DNA from: Moorena sp. SIOASIH
GTDB taxonomy: Bacteria; Cyanobacteriota; Cyanobacteriia; Cyanobacteriales; Coleofasciculaceae
Assembly (NCBI RefSeq): GCF_010671925.1
Contig: NZ_JAAHIH010000009.1
Coordinates: 186,001 to 250,000 of the forward strand
Length of the DNA stretch: 64,000 nt
Direction of reading: 5' to 3'
The notes beneath the pieces were generated by a model, which saw nothing but the letters and a program-made list of their open reading frames with translations, was not told the DNA's origin and made no database searches. This document shows positions 53,371 to 61,841 of this stretch, piece by piece. The position numbers and the translations under genes are program-made. Each line of letters opens with the position of its first letter. Position 1 is the first letter of the stretch.

Positions 53371-54462
53371 TTGCTGATCAACACTTCAAGATTCAACAAA
53401 ACATCGGTTGAGCGATTAGTCAATTTTTGGGCAACTCGCTATGTACCAGATTTATCAATTATTGCTTACAAAAATGGTGTTTTAAATGTTTCTGATTTGC
53501 TAGAATTTGCTTCCCGAAAGGGGCGCAATAAAACGGTTACCAATTTAAAGCGTTTAATCCAGATTAACTGTGAGTGTGCGGGAATTAAAACAGATGCTAT
53601 GTTCTCCTATATTCCTAATGTGGTTAATTTGACCGAGGCTAAGCGAATTGCTCAATTTGTTTGCTCCGTTTACGAAAAGGTACTGGAAATTTACGAGGAG
53701 CAATCCCCGAATCCTAGTTTAATGGCAGCAATACGACTAGGAGAGACAATTAATTTCTTCACAGATTTCTCTAGCCCGTGGACAATGATAGCGCTAGAGT
53801 TACCAGCCATAGAAAAGCTAACCACCTCTCTCGAACCTGTATTGCGGCAACTGCGGCAGCAACATATATCAGCAAAAGACCGTCGGGCCATTGGTTTTGT
53901 TACCACACAGTTTCACTTCAGCACTCAGTTAGTACTCAATCGGCTGACATTGCCAGAACAAATTTTGCTCAGTCCCTACTTTAAGTTTGTGGAGGAGCAA
54001 GTTTCTATCCCCTGGCAACGAATCTGTAATGCAGCGGCTTTGCATGATTTTAACTCACCTACCTTAGCCTTAGTGGAGCAACTCTTACCTGCTAGTCAGG
54101 ATATTGCTCAGACTGTCTACCAACGCACAGGGGAATTGCACTCTGGTCATTTTAGCCGTCGGGGAGGGTTGGACGATCCAGGAATTAAGGCTTCGACTAT
54201 CAGAGATTTAGAAATGTTCCAGGGTTACCTATGGCTATGTGCTTTGGAGGGGAATATGACATCAATAGAACAGGAACTGTTGCCGTTGTGTTTACTGGTA
54301 TTTCCTAGCGTAGACGTAAGTTGGAAGCTGGCGGAAAAAATGTTGCAGTTGCTGGTGGATGAACTAAACGCTCGTATAGAGTCAGATCAGATGTACCTGT
54401 TGCTTCCTTATACTCAAGGACTGCTGGAGTTATTCTCTGACCTGGAGCAAAAGGCGTTATGA
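53371..54462 (+). CDS. Conserved hypothetical protein, largely alpha-helical
   Basis: 363 residues from a TTG preceded by GAGGAAAAA. No membrane helix or signal peptide. Rich in helices throughout; no catalytic motif recognised. Motifs that may help searches: SIIAYKNGVLNVSDLLEFA (29-47) and FSRRGGLDDPGIKASTIRDLE (about 265). Alone between gene-free stretches. Function not recognised. Confidence 0.75.
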   Translation: MLINTSRFNKTSVERLVNFWATRYVPDLSIIAYKNGVLNVSDLLEFASRKGRNKTVTNLKRLIQINCECAGIKTDAMFSYIPNVVNLTEAKRIAQFVCSVYEKVLEIYEEQSPNPSLMAAIRLGETINFFTDFSSPWTMIALELPAIEKLTTSLEPVLRQLRQQHISAKDRRAIGFVTTQFHFSTQLVLNRLTLPEQILLSPYFKFVEEQVSIPWQRICNAAALHDFNSPTLALVEQLLPASQDIAQTVYQRTGELHSGHFSRRGGLDDPGIKASTIRDLEMFQGYLWLCALEGNMTSIEQELLPLCLLVFPSVDVSWKLAEKMLQLLVDELNARIESDQMYLLLPYTQGLLELFSDLEQKAL

Positions 54463-54545
54463 TATCATCTAGCATTGCTAAATCTTGGTGGCAGGAACAA
54501 ACTTCGTCCCGGAAGCGGTCGGACTAGTGCAGGCGGGCATAAATA

Positions 54546-54645
54546 ATACCAATTCTTGAAAGTAGGACTACAGATGCAGATGGCCAGATGGGGAGATGGC
54601 CAGATCAAATTTATTTGTAGGTGTCTCAGCCCTAAGAATTGGTAT
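54546..54645. mobile_element. MITE-like hairpin (ATACCAATTCTT termini)
   Basis: Inverted ends ATACCAATTCTT (54546-54557) and AAGAATTGGTAT (54634-54645) with no coding content. A related ACTACAGAT core is seen near 56590. Confidence 0.65.
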
Positions 54646-54691
54646 AACTCCCCAGGCGGATCAGGTGGCTTACCGCAGAATATGGCCAGAT

Positions 54692-55055
54692 TTGACACTC
54701 CCCGCCCGCTTATGGACGGGGATTCTTAGTTCCTCGACATGCCTTAAAATTAGCTATCCGTCAAAGGCAATACTTAAGCCGAATACCCGTTTAAAAACCA
54801 AGTCTTTAGCCTAATTTAACTAATGCCAGTGGGCTTATCTCCCTAAGCGTTGAGTTTCCTCAGTTCCCGTGTGCCCCACGGTACTTTCATTTTCTAAGGT
54901 TTGCTTTACTGGTTTTTGGTATCCGCTAGGATCCATACGTTTTTAATGAGGTTTTTCGCGCCTCATGTACTAGCATCGCTTTACGTCGTGGGCTTAATGA
55001 CAGTACCGACGAATCCTGTCTGTGCTAGGCTACTCATTTAGTATAGCAAATTAAT
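54692..55055 (-). mobile_element. IS200/IS605-type remnant or non-autonomous element
   Basis: Reverse orientation. The end near 54692-54727 reads, on the minus strand, ATCCCCGTCCATAAGCGGGCGGGGAG followed by TGTCAA, matching the right-end hairpin of the tnpB element at 58684-58715. The minus-strand translation upstream contains GHTGTEETQRLGR-like fragments with stops, resembling the C-terminus of a cyanobacterial TnpB. No complete transposase is present. Confidence 0.55.
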
Positions 55056-55180
55056 TAAAAGCCGTCGTTCGCGTAGCGTGGCCAAAGGCCAACGAAGGAC
55101 GGGGCTTGAAACCCATCTTTTTGGTCAATTTGAACCTAAAATCGCTAGCCTAACTTGTAGTAACCTTCCTGAGTTTCCTT

Positions 55181-56452
55181 ATGGCTACCTTGCGCTTACA
55201 TCCTCTCAGACTCAAACTAAGCAACTGGGTAATTATAGCATTATCCGCTGCTATACTCCCGTTATGTTTTGCTAGTGTGACTTTGTCCCAATCAAGTGAT
55301 AATGATAATCCCAATCCATTGGAACTGACTGCTCCTGATCCCCTACTGCCTTCGTTATCCCCAGACGAACCTCTCAACCCTTCCGAACGTTCTAGACTCA
55401 AGCAAGCTTTGGATGAACTGAATGCTCAAGCTCAAGCTGAATTCAAAGCTGGTAATCAATCCAAAGCCTTTGACATCTGGTATCGGGAAATCCGACTGCG
55501 GCGAGTGCTAGGGGATCCTGTGGCAGAAGTGCAAACTTTGGGCAGAGTAGGAGGAGTTGCCTGGAATGAAAACAATAAGCAGTCAGTGCAACTAATTACG
55601 GCACGCTTGGAAGAGATTCAGCAGGAAAATGAAGCAGAAGACTCGATCAATCTGCCACTCTTAAAAGCTTTGGGTAAGGCTTATGAACAGATCCGAGTGC
55701 CAGGACAAGCCTTGACAGTCTATGAGCAAATTCTCGCTGATGCTCGCAATCAGGAGGATATGGCAGGGGTTGAGGCTACCTTGAAGACTATGGGTGAATT
55801 GCACATGGCTTGGTTTGATTATCCCAAAGCAGCAGAAACCTATGAGGAATTACTGGCTCAAGCTCAGAATCAAGCTCAGAATCAACGCGATGTTCCTTTG
55901 GAACCGCTTCGCGATCGCATAAATGAAGAAGTGGCTTATTTACAAGAGCTAGCTTATATCTACGACCAAGACCAACAACCAGACCAGGCATTGCCCAAAA
56001 AGCAGCAATTAGTGGACATTTACCTCAATCAAGGCAATGATACCCAGATTCCAGCCCTAAAAATTGCGATCGCATCTGACTACAATGCCCTCAATCAACC
56101 AGAAAAAGCTAGTCAAACCTATCAAGAAGCCTATTCCTTAGCCTGGTCTCTACAGCAGTTTGCCCATGCTAGCGAAGCACTACAACCTCTAGCAGAACTT
56201 TACCTTACCTCTAAGCAGCCAGAGTTTGCCTTGCAAGTTTATGAGGTTTTGCTTCAAGTTGAACAACAGTCCTATAATTATTATGGCTTGATGAATACTT
56301 ACGACAAAATTGGTCAAACTTATCTGGATATGAATAACTATCCTCAAGCCTTAGCAGCATTTCAAAAGGGGCTAGACTTGGCTGAATCATTGCAGCATCG
56401 AGAAGCTTATTTTGTCAATAAAATTCAGCTAGTGAACCGGGAAAATTTGTAG
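55181..56452 (+). CDS. Exported TPR-repeat protein
   Basis: 423 residues. A hydrophobic stretch at 15-36 (LSNWVIIALSAAILPLCFASV) is a signal peptide or anchor. A long array of TPR-like helices runs from about 70 to the end, with Gln-rich sections (QAQNQAQNQ). Such proteins scaffold complexes in the periplasm or thylakoid lumen. No enzymatic domain. A palindromic repeat and GTAGTAACC bases precede the gene (55069-55093). Confidence 0.85.
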   Translation: MATLRLHPLRLKLSNWVIIALSAAILPLCFASVTLSQSSDNDNPNPLELTAPDPLLPSLSPDEPLNPSERSRLKQALDELNAQAQAEFKAGNQSKAFDIWYREIRLRRVLGDPVAEVQTLGRVGGVAWNENNKQSVQLITARLEEIQQENEAEDSINLPLLKALGKAYEQIRVPGQALTVYEQILADARNQEDMAGVEATLKTMGELHMAWFDYPKAAETYEELLAQAQNQAQNQRDVPLEPLRDRINEEVAYLQELAYIYDQDQQPDQALPKKQQLVDIYLNQGNDTQIPALKIAIASDYNALNQPEKASQTYQEAYSLAWSLQQFAHASEALQPLAELYLTSKQPEFALQVYEVLLQVEQQSYNYYGLMNTYDKIGQTYLDMNNYPQALAAFQKGLDLAESLQHREAYFVNKIQLVNRENL

Positions 56453-56659
56453 TATCATTTTAGGTTTATAGTTGTTAAAATAACGACTATAGTACAGGGA
56501 ATCGGGAATCGGGAATCGGGAATCGGGACTTTTGGATGAAGTAGTTATCGATTAAATTGGTATATTTATACCAATAGTAAAAATTACGACTACAGATCAA
56601 TTTCATATCCCTATCTCCCTATCTCCCTATCTTCCCATCTCCAGAGCTAGACAACCGCC

Positions 56660-56776
56660 TCACTCCTTATCATTATCTGAATCATCAGAGTCGATTAACA
56701 AATACAACAATGCACAAATAGCAGCAGCAATACCTAAGAATGGAGATTCAGTAGAGAGGGTTAGAACTAGTAACAC
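56660..56776 (-). CDS. Small or truncated membrane-protein ORF
   Basis: A 38-residue frame from GTG at 56776: VLLVLTLSTESP, FLGIAAAICALLYLLID and acidic tail SDDSDNDKE. It has one membrane helix. It stops at an IS200/IS605 element boundary upstream, so it could be the C-terminus of a longer gene cut by the insertion. Function unknown. Confidence 0.35.
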   Translation of the reverse strand: MLLVLTLSTESPFLGIAAAICALLYLLIDSDDSDNDKE

Positions 56777-56909
56777 GTGAATACGCGGGAGCGTGGTAGC
56801 CCCGCGATTTTAATCCGGGGAGGAGACGAAACCTTAGAGTAGTGGAGCCTTTATGGTTAGTCGGCTATGGGTAAAAGGGTTAAATCTTGTAAATAAGGCT
56901 CCACTACTC

Positions 56910-57396
56910 TTACGGTAACTTCAAAGAAACGCGACACGGCAGGCGAGCAATCCCTCGCCTGCCGTGGTGTGGATCGTTGATGTAAGCCATTATTTTTGAT
57001 GTACTAACAGATCCCGTTGTGTCGTAAAAATAAGATCTAGGCCATAAGCTAGGTAATTTAAGCAAGTGAGGAAATTCTTGCCTCAGGATTCTGGAAGATC
57101 GGCCTTTAAAGGCTTTGGCTATTTCGTGAATAGCTACGTCGCGCTTATTGCTCTACTAATACATGTACATGATCTGGGGCAATTTCAAGTGCTTTAAGAA
57201 ACCAACCTTTTTCTACTGCTACATCATTCAGTATTTGAGATAGGCGATTTTTGACTTTGCCAACCAATACGGGTTTGCGCCTTTTCGGTATCCAAACTAT
57301 GTGAACATGTGCGAGTCCTACAGGGTGAGAGGTTCTCCTATATCTATCAGAAGTCTTAATCATTTGTTTATGTCGATAAATTGCTATTATCAACAT
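56910..57396 (-). pseudogene. tnpA: IS200-type Y1 transposase TnpA, frameshifted
   Basis: The first 83 residues (57145-57396) contain the HUH-like HVHIVWIPKRRKPVL segment and end EIAPDHVHVLVEQ. The coding frame then continues one base out of phase with DVAIHEIAKAFKGRSSRILRQEFPHLL and PRSYFYDTTGSVS, the C-terminal half including the expected helix but with the catalytic Tyr in SYFYDT present only in the second frame. A single frameshift near 57140 would disable it unless it is a sequencing error. Confidence 0.82.
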
Positions 57397-57415
57397 TATT
57401 ACCTATAATAGTGGT

Positions 57416-58699
57416 ATGAACAAAAAACAATCTTACTGGGGATGCCAACAAGTAAGATTGTCACCTGACAAAGACTTGTTGGCAGTAATTGAGTACATAT
57501 GCAGAGAGTCAAACAATATTTACAACTGCTCTGTTTACTATGCAAGGCAAATATGGTTTAAAGCTCGTCGAATTGTGAACAGGTCTGAGCTGTGCCAGGA
57601 GATGAAGTACAACAAACATTTTTCTGCTATGTACGTAAGTGCTTCTCAACAGGTTTGCAATGGGGTAGCTGAATCTTTTAAATCTTTCCAGAAACTAGAC
57701 AAGTTGTACAAAGCTGGAAAATTGAACGACAAACCTAAGCCTCCCAGGTACAGAAAATCAGGAGGAATGTTCACTGTTTCATATCCAAAAAGATGGCTGA
57801 AGTTGGTTAATAACAAGCTTCGGTTTCCGTTAGGTAGGCAGGTCAAAGCATGGTTTGGGTTGTCCGAGTTTTACGTCGCATTTCCTTCTAACCTTGACTG
57901 GGAAAGCATCAAGGAGGTTCGGATATTACCAAGAAACGGACATTTTTATGTCGAATTTGTTTACAAATTAAAATCAAAAAATCTTAACATAGATTCCAGT
58001 AAAATACTGGGTATTGACCATGGGATTGATAATTGGTTGACATGTGTTGATACCTTAGGTAATGGCTTTATAGTTGATGGCAAGCATATTAAGAGCTTGA
58101 ATCAGTGGTACAACAAGCGTGTATCCTTCTTTAAGGAAGGGCACGGAAAAGATTATTGGACAAAACAACTGGCAAATATATCAGAAAAGCGAAACCGTCA
58201 AATGCGTGACGGAGTCAATAAAGCTGCCAGGTTAGTTATCAATCACTGTCTTATAAACGGAATTGGAACTATCGTCTTTGGCTGGAATAAAGGACAAAAA
58301 AATGGCCTTAACATAGGGAAAAAAAACAATCAAAAATTTATCCAAATCCCTACAGATAGGTTGAAAAATCGAATTTTTCAGATGTGCGCTATTTATGGAA
58401 TCACTTTTGTTGAGACAGAAGAAAGTTATTCAAGTAAAGCGAGTTCACTAGATAATGATAGTCTTCCCATATTCGGTGAAAAACCCGTGGGCTGGAAGCC
58501 TTCAGGAAAAAGAGTGAAACGCGGATTGTATAGAACTGCATCAAATTTATATGTCAACGCAGATTGTAATGGTGCATTAAATATCATCAGAAAAGTAGCG
58601 GGAACTATCGGCTCTGACCTGATAGAACTCAGTAGAGGTGCTTTGACTACGCCTGTAAGAGTTCGATTGTGGACTCTTAACGAATCCCCGTCTTTTTAA
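57416..58699 (+). CDS. tnpB: TnpB RNA-guided nuclease (IS200/IS605 family)
   Basis: 427 residues, starting 19 bases from tnpA on the opposite strand. RuvC residues: Asp in GIDHGIDN, Glu in FVETEESYSS, and Asp in NADCNGALNI; all three acids kept. The usual pair of zinc-ribbon cysteines is not evident. The gene ends inside the right-end hairpin, where the guide RNA of this family is made. With tnpA broken, the nuclease may persist alone. Confidence 0.88.
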   Translation: MNKKQSYWGCQQVRLSPDKDLLAVIEYICRESNNIYNCSVYYARQIWFKARRIVNRSELCQEMKYNKHFSAMYVSASQQVCNGVAESFKSFQKLDKLYKAGKLNDKPKPPRYRKSGGMFTVSYPKRWLKLVNNKLRFPLGRQVKAWFGLSEFYVAFPSNLDWESIKEVRILPRNGHFYVEFVYKLKSKNLNIDSSKILGIDHGIDNWLTCVDTLGNGFIVDGKHIKSLNQWYNKRVSFFKEGHGKDYWTKQLANISEKRNRQMRDGVNKAARLVINHCLINGIGTIVFGWNKGQKNGLNIGKKNNQKFIQIPTDRLKNRIFQMCAIYGITFVETEESYSSKASSLDNDSLPIFGEKPVGWKPSGKRVKRGLYRTASNLYVNADCNGALNIIRKVAGTIGSDLIELSRGALTTPVRVRLWTLNESPSF

Positions 58700-58715
58700 A
58701 GCGGGGAGAGTCAAA
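58684..58715 (+). other. Right-end hairpin of IS200/IS605 element
   Basis: CCCCGTC...AAAGCGGGGAG hairpin at the 3' end of tnpB, followed by AGTCAA. Omega RNA of TnpB systems usually covers this end. The 5' limit of the RNA is not determinable by eye. Confidence 0.55.
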
Positions 58716-58948
58716 ATTTCCAGAAGGGTTTGGAAGCTTTCGAGATTGTTCATGAAAATTGTTTCAGGTGAACTACAACTTCATCAAACCCTGAGGCTAA
58801 AGCAGTTCAGACCTTGGAAGCTATTGAGCTCAGGTGAGTTATGGCCAACTTATAATTGATTGCCGACTTGTACCTGAGTTGTACCTGAGTTGGGCTGAGT
58901 GACTATAAAAGATAGTTATAGTTTGAGTAGTTCATCGAACCGACAACT

Positions 58949-59071
58949 ATGTCTCGCTCACTCAGAGTTCATCCCGAGTATATTGACCAGGTTAAATTAG
59001 CTCTTAAGCGCAACGGTTATCCTCGCCAGAAAGACTTAGCTGAGGAATTGGAGTTGGGACTTAGTAAATAG
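58949..59071 (+). pseudogene. N-terminal HTH fragment of an interrupted gene
   Basis: 40 residues, MSRSLRVHPEYIDQVKLALK then RNGYPRQKDLAEELELGLS, ending at a stop soon after the element boundary. This opening is common to cyanobacterial HTH proteins with C-terminal TPR or GUN4-type domains. The likely remainder is at 60434-61611 beyond the inserted tnpB element. Confidence 0.65.
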
Positions 59072-60430
59072 TTAGCGTTACTTTGCGTCTGTTTTCGGTA
59101 GCTTGCGGATATATTCGCCGCCTGAGACATAGACCAACCTAAGAAGTCTGCGTAGCTTTGTAGCTGACCGTGTTCATGTTATGAAAGCCTTACTTTTAAC
59201 CAGTATTCGCGCTGGCTCATTGAGCGGTTTTGTGGGTATAATGTAGGTAATAACAGGTTAACACTTCTTATGGCTCCCAATCACTCTTACACGACAAAAC
59301 TAAAGCTTAACAACCGTCAAAAAACGTTGATGGCCAAACACGCTGGTTTTAGTCGGTGGGTGTACAACTGGGGTTTAGCCATGTGGAAAGATGCCTACAA
59401 TCAAGGTTTAAAGCCTAACACTAAAACCCTAAAGCGATTATTTACCAACCATGTCAAACCTGAGTATCCCTGGATGAGGGAATTATCCTCAAAGGTTTAC
59501 CAATATGCCTTCATCAATTTAGGGGAAGCATTCAAAAGGTTTTTCAAAGGATTGGGTAAGTACCCTAGATTCAAATGCAAGGGTAGAAATGATCGATTTA
59601 CTATCGATAATTCAGGTAGACCCATTCGATTAGGTGGACTAATTCATAACTTACCCTTCCTGAAGCGGGTTAGAACGTTTGAAGCCCTACCAGATTGTCT
59701 AACTAAAAAAGTCACAATCTACAAAAAAGCTGGGGAGTGGTATATTAGCTTCTCCATTGAAAAGACCTTTGAACCAACACTTAAAGAACGAGAACGAGTT
59801 GGTGTTGATTTTGGGATAAAAACCCTAGCTGTATTAAGCTCTGGTGTTGAGTTTGAAGGACTTAAGCCTTACCGCAACGCTGAACGGAAATTAGCTAGAG
59901 TTCAACGGAAATTATCTAAAAAATTAAGAGGCTCTCAGAATTACTCAAAAGCCAAGCTTCAAGTACAGAAACTTCACCGTCGAGTTGCTGATATCCGAAA
60001 AGATTATCTTCACAAGATGACCACTTATATTGCTAAAAACCACAGCGTAGTTGTCATAGAAGATTTAAACGTTTCTGGGATGATGGCTAATCATAAATTA
60101 GCCAAAGTTATCGGTGATTTAGGACTGTATGAAGCCAGGCGGCAACTTCAGTATAAGTGTGAACGCTACGGTGCCAAGTTAGTAGTAGCTGACAGGTTCT
60201 TTCCATCTAGTCAATTATGTTCATCATGCGGAAATAAACAGCCAATGCCTTTATCTGAAAGGATTTATGAGTGTGGTTGCTGTGGAAATAAGATTGATCG
60301 CGTAGGACATGCCTCAGTGAACCTAGAACGCTATAACGAGTACGGCTCGACTCGTAAGCCTGCTGAGGGTTAACCGCTCCCATGCCCCCGTTGAAGCAGG
60401 AAATCAACACACAAAGTCTCGTTATGTGAC
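59072..60430 (+). mobile_element. tnpB-only IS element inserted in an HTH/GUN4-type gene
   Basis: About 1.35 kb containing tnpB alone, with a GTAACAGG-like left region before the ATG and a short non-coding tail after the stop. Bounded by the host gene fragments at 59071 and about 60431. Exact ends uncertain. Confidence 0.65.
59270..60373 (+). CDS. tnpB: TnpB-like protein with altered RuvC-III residue
   Basis: 367 residues. RuvC motifs: Asp180 in GVDFGIKT and Glu264 in VVIEDLNVSG are present. The zinc ribbon is CSSC (317-320) and CGCC (335-338). The third motif reads IDRVGHASVNL at 342-352; the family consensus is DRDxNAAxN, so the catalytic second Asp is Val345 and the Asn is His347. It may be nuclease-inactive (as in TldR-type repressors) or simply decayed. 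No tnpA partner. Confidence 0.82.
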   Translation: MAPNHSYTTKLKLNNRQKTLMAKHAGFSRWVYNWGLAMWKDAYNQGLKPNTKTLKRLFTNHVKPEYPWMRELSSKVYQYAFINLGEAFKRFFKGLGKYPRFKCKGRNDRFTIDNSGRPIRLGGLIHNLPFLKRVRTFEALPDCLTKKVTIYKKAGEWYISFSIEKTFEPTLKERERVGVDFGIKTLAVLSSGVEFEGLKPYRNAERKLARVQRKLSKKLRGSQNYSKAKLQVQKLHRRVADIRKDYLHKMTTYIAKNHSVVVIEDLNVSGMMANHKLAKVIGDLGLYEARRQLQYKCERYGAKLVVADRFFPSSQLCSSCGNKQPMPLSERIYECGCCGNKIDRVGHASVNLERYNEYGSTRKPAEG

Positions 60431-60433
60431 GCT

Positions 60434-61611
60434 TTGTACACGTTTGATGGAGCAGCAATTGTTTCAGGAGTAGTGGCAGGCAAAGAAGTGATAAAAGTAC
60501 AGCAAGCTAAAGCTGCTCATAAAATAATCAAAGAAGATATCGAAACCATTAATCTGCTCTCTGAACTTGCTGCAGAACTCCAACACAAGGGGCTGTCTTC
60601 TGAAGCACAAGAGGCATGGGTTCAAGTCAGTCAGTCTACACTAATCCGAGAAGACAAGCGCAATCTCAAGCAAGCCATGCTGTTAGCTTCGATTTCTTTA
60701 GCAAATCAGCAACTTAGTCAGAAGTATCAAGAATTTGAACAGGATAGTAAAGCAACGGAATGGCGGAATGAGGCTAGGCAAAGGATTAAACAGATCAAGA
60801 AAAAAAATCTCTTACCCTCACAACCAAATCTAGATGTCCCCGAAGCATGGGCAATTTACGTTCATGTCAAAAGAGTTGAGGGGAGCTTGCTGAAAACAGA
60901 AGGGAAGATAGAGGAAGCCTTAAAAGCTTACAAGGAAGCCTTTGATATACTTGATACTGCTTGGCAAAAGTTTCCAAACGTTGATATTGATACAGAAATT
61001 CCTATACCTAGCTTTATTCCTCAAGAACAGTCAATCCTCTCAACGAATGCCGTAGAAAATTTGCATCGGGAATACATTGAGTTACTATCTGAAATCGGTC
61101 AAGACTCTCAAATAATCAAAGACTCTCTGTTGAATCACTTTCTCGCTGAACTTCACTTCTTTATGAAGTCGGCAAACTGGAAAGATGCTGAGCTAAAAAA
61201 TGTTCGTATCATGCTTTACATCGCTGATCGAGAAAAAGAAGGTTGGCTCGATCTCAAACATATTGAACAATGCTCCTGCCAAAAGCTACTCTTAACACGC
61301 TTTGGGTCAAACACTCAGATGGCAAGTTTGGCTTCAGTGTACAAAAGCAGATCTTGGACAAAATTATTGCTGAGCGTGGCTTACCCAAGGGAGAGTATGA
61401 TGAATTATTAGATGAAACATGGTACGAGTGGTGGGAAAAAGTAAACTGGTTTGCAGAAATTTTCAACAAAAACAAAGCCGAGGAAGGTCACTTACCCTTG
61501 GCACCGTGGAACACCAAGGACAATCGTACTGCGACTTTCCGGGGAGAGGACCCAGTGACACCTTGGCGCAAGTCTTTTCTTAGTGATCTATTCTCCCGTT
61601 GCGACTGGTAA
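60434..61611 (+). pseudogene. TPR/GUN4-domain protein, interrupted and frameshifted
   Basis: First frame (60434-about 61295): helical TPR-like part followed by the start of a GUN4 domain, FMKSANWKDAELKNVRIMLYIA and REKEGWLDLKHIEQ. The domain continues in another frame (about 61290-61611): NTLWVKHSDGKFGFSVQKQI then a tail ending RKSFLSDLFSRCDW. A frameshift near 61285-61295 therefore splits GUN4, and the 5' part has been cut off by the tnpB element (N-terminal fragment at 58949). GUN4 domains bind porphyrins, but domain-fusion members have unknown roles. Confidence 0.78.
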
Positions 61612-61697
61612 ACTTTAACATCCTGTTTCTACAGCCTTATGTTAAAATTCCTAGGGAGTAGGGAACAAAGAACAAAAATTATCACAATTACTACACG

Positions 61698-61816
61698 GAT
61701 TGCTATCTAGCGTTTATCGCAGTTATGAGGTACGCTTCTCAACCTCAAAGTCCCCCTTATTAAGGGGGATTTAGGGGGATAATAGGTACCTTATGGGAGA
61801 TAGAATTGCTATAGTT
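61698..61816. repeat. Possible MITE (GCTATCTAGCGTTTAT...GAATTGCTATA)
   Basis: Starts GCTATCTAGCGTTTATCGCAG and ends GAGATAGAATTGCTATAG, and includes CCCCCTTATTAAGGGGGAT, itself a palindrome at about 61753-61772. It is related to 28180-28306. It lies downstream of both neighbouring genes and could serve as a terminator. Confidence 0.5.
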
Positions 61817-61841
61817 GATCATAGCCACCCTAGTAGAGCCA

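Larger units (their letters stand above)
56780..58715. mobile_element. IS200/IS605 element with tnpA and tnpB divergent
   Basis: The left part has GTAGCCCCGCG/CCGGGG hairpin bases near 56799-56825 and an 16-base inverted repeat AGAGTAGTGGAGCC (56836) with GGCTCCACTACTCT (56897). The right end is the CCCCGTC...GCGGGGAG hairpin at about 58686-58708. tnpA is frameshifted, tnpB intact. Exact ends are uncertain. Confidence 0.75.

Noticed and set aside
61753..61772. Rho-independent terminator CCCCCTTATTAAGGGGG
   Set aside because: Recorded within the repeat feature instead; without a clear T-run on a defined transcript I did not call it separately.
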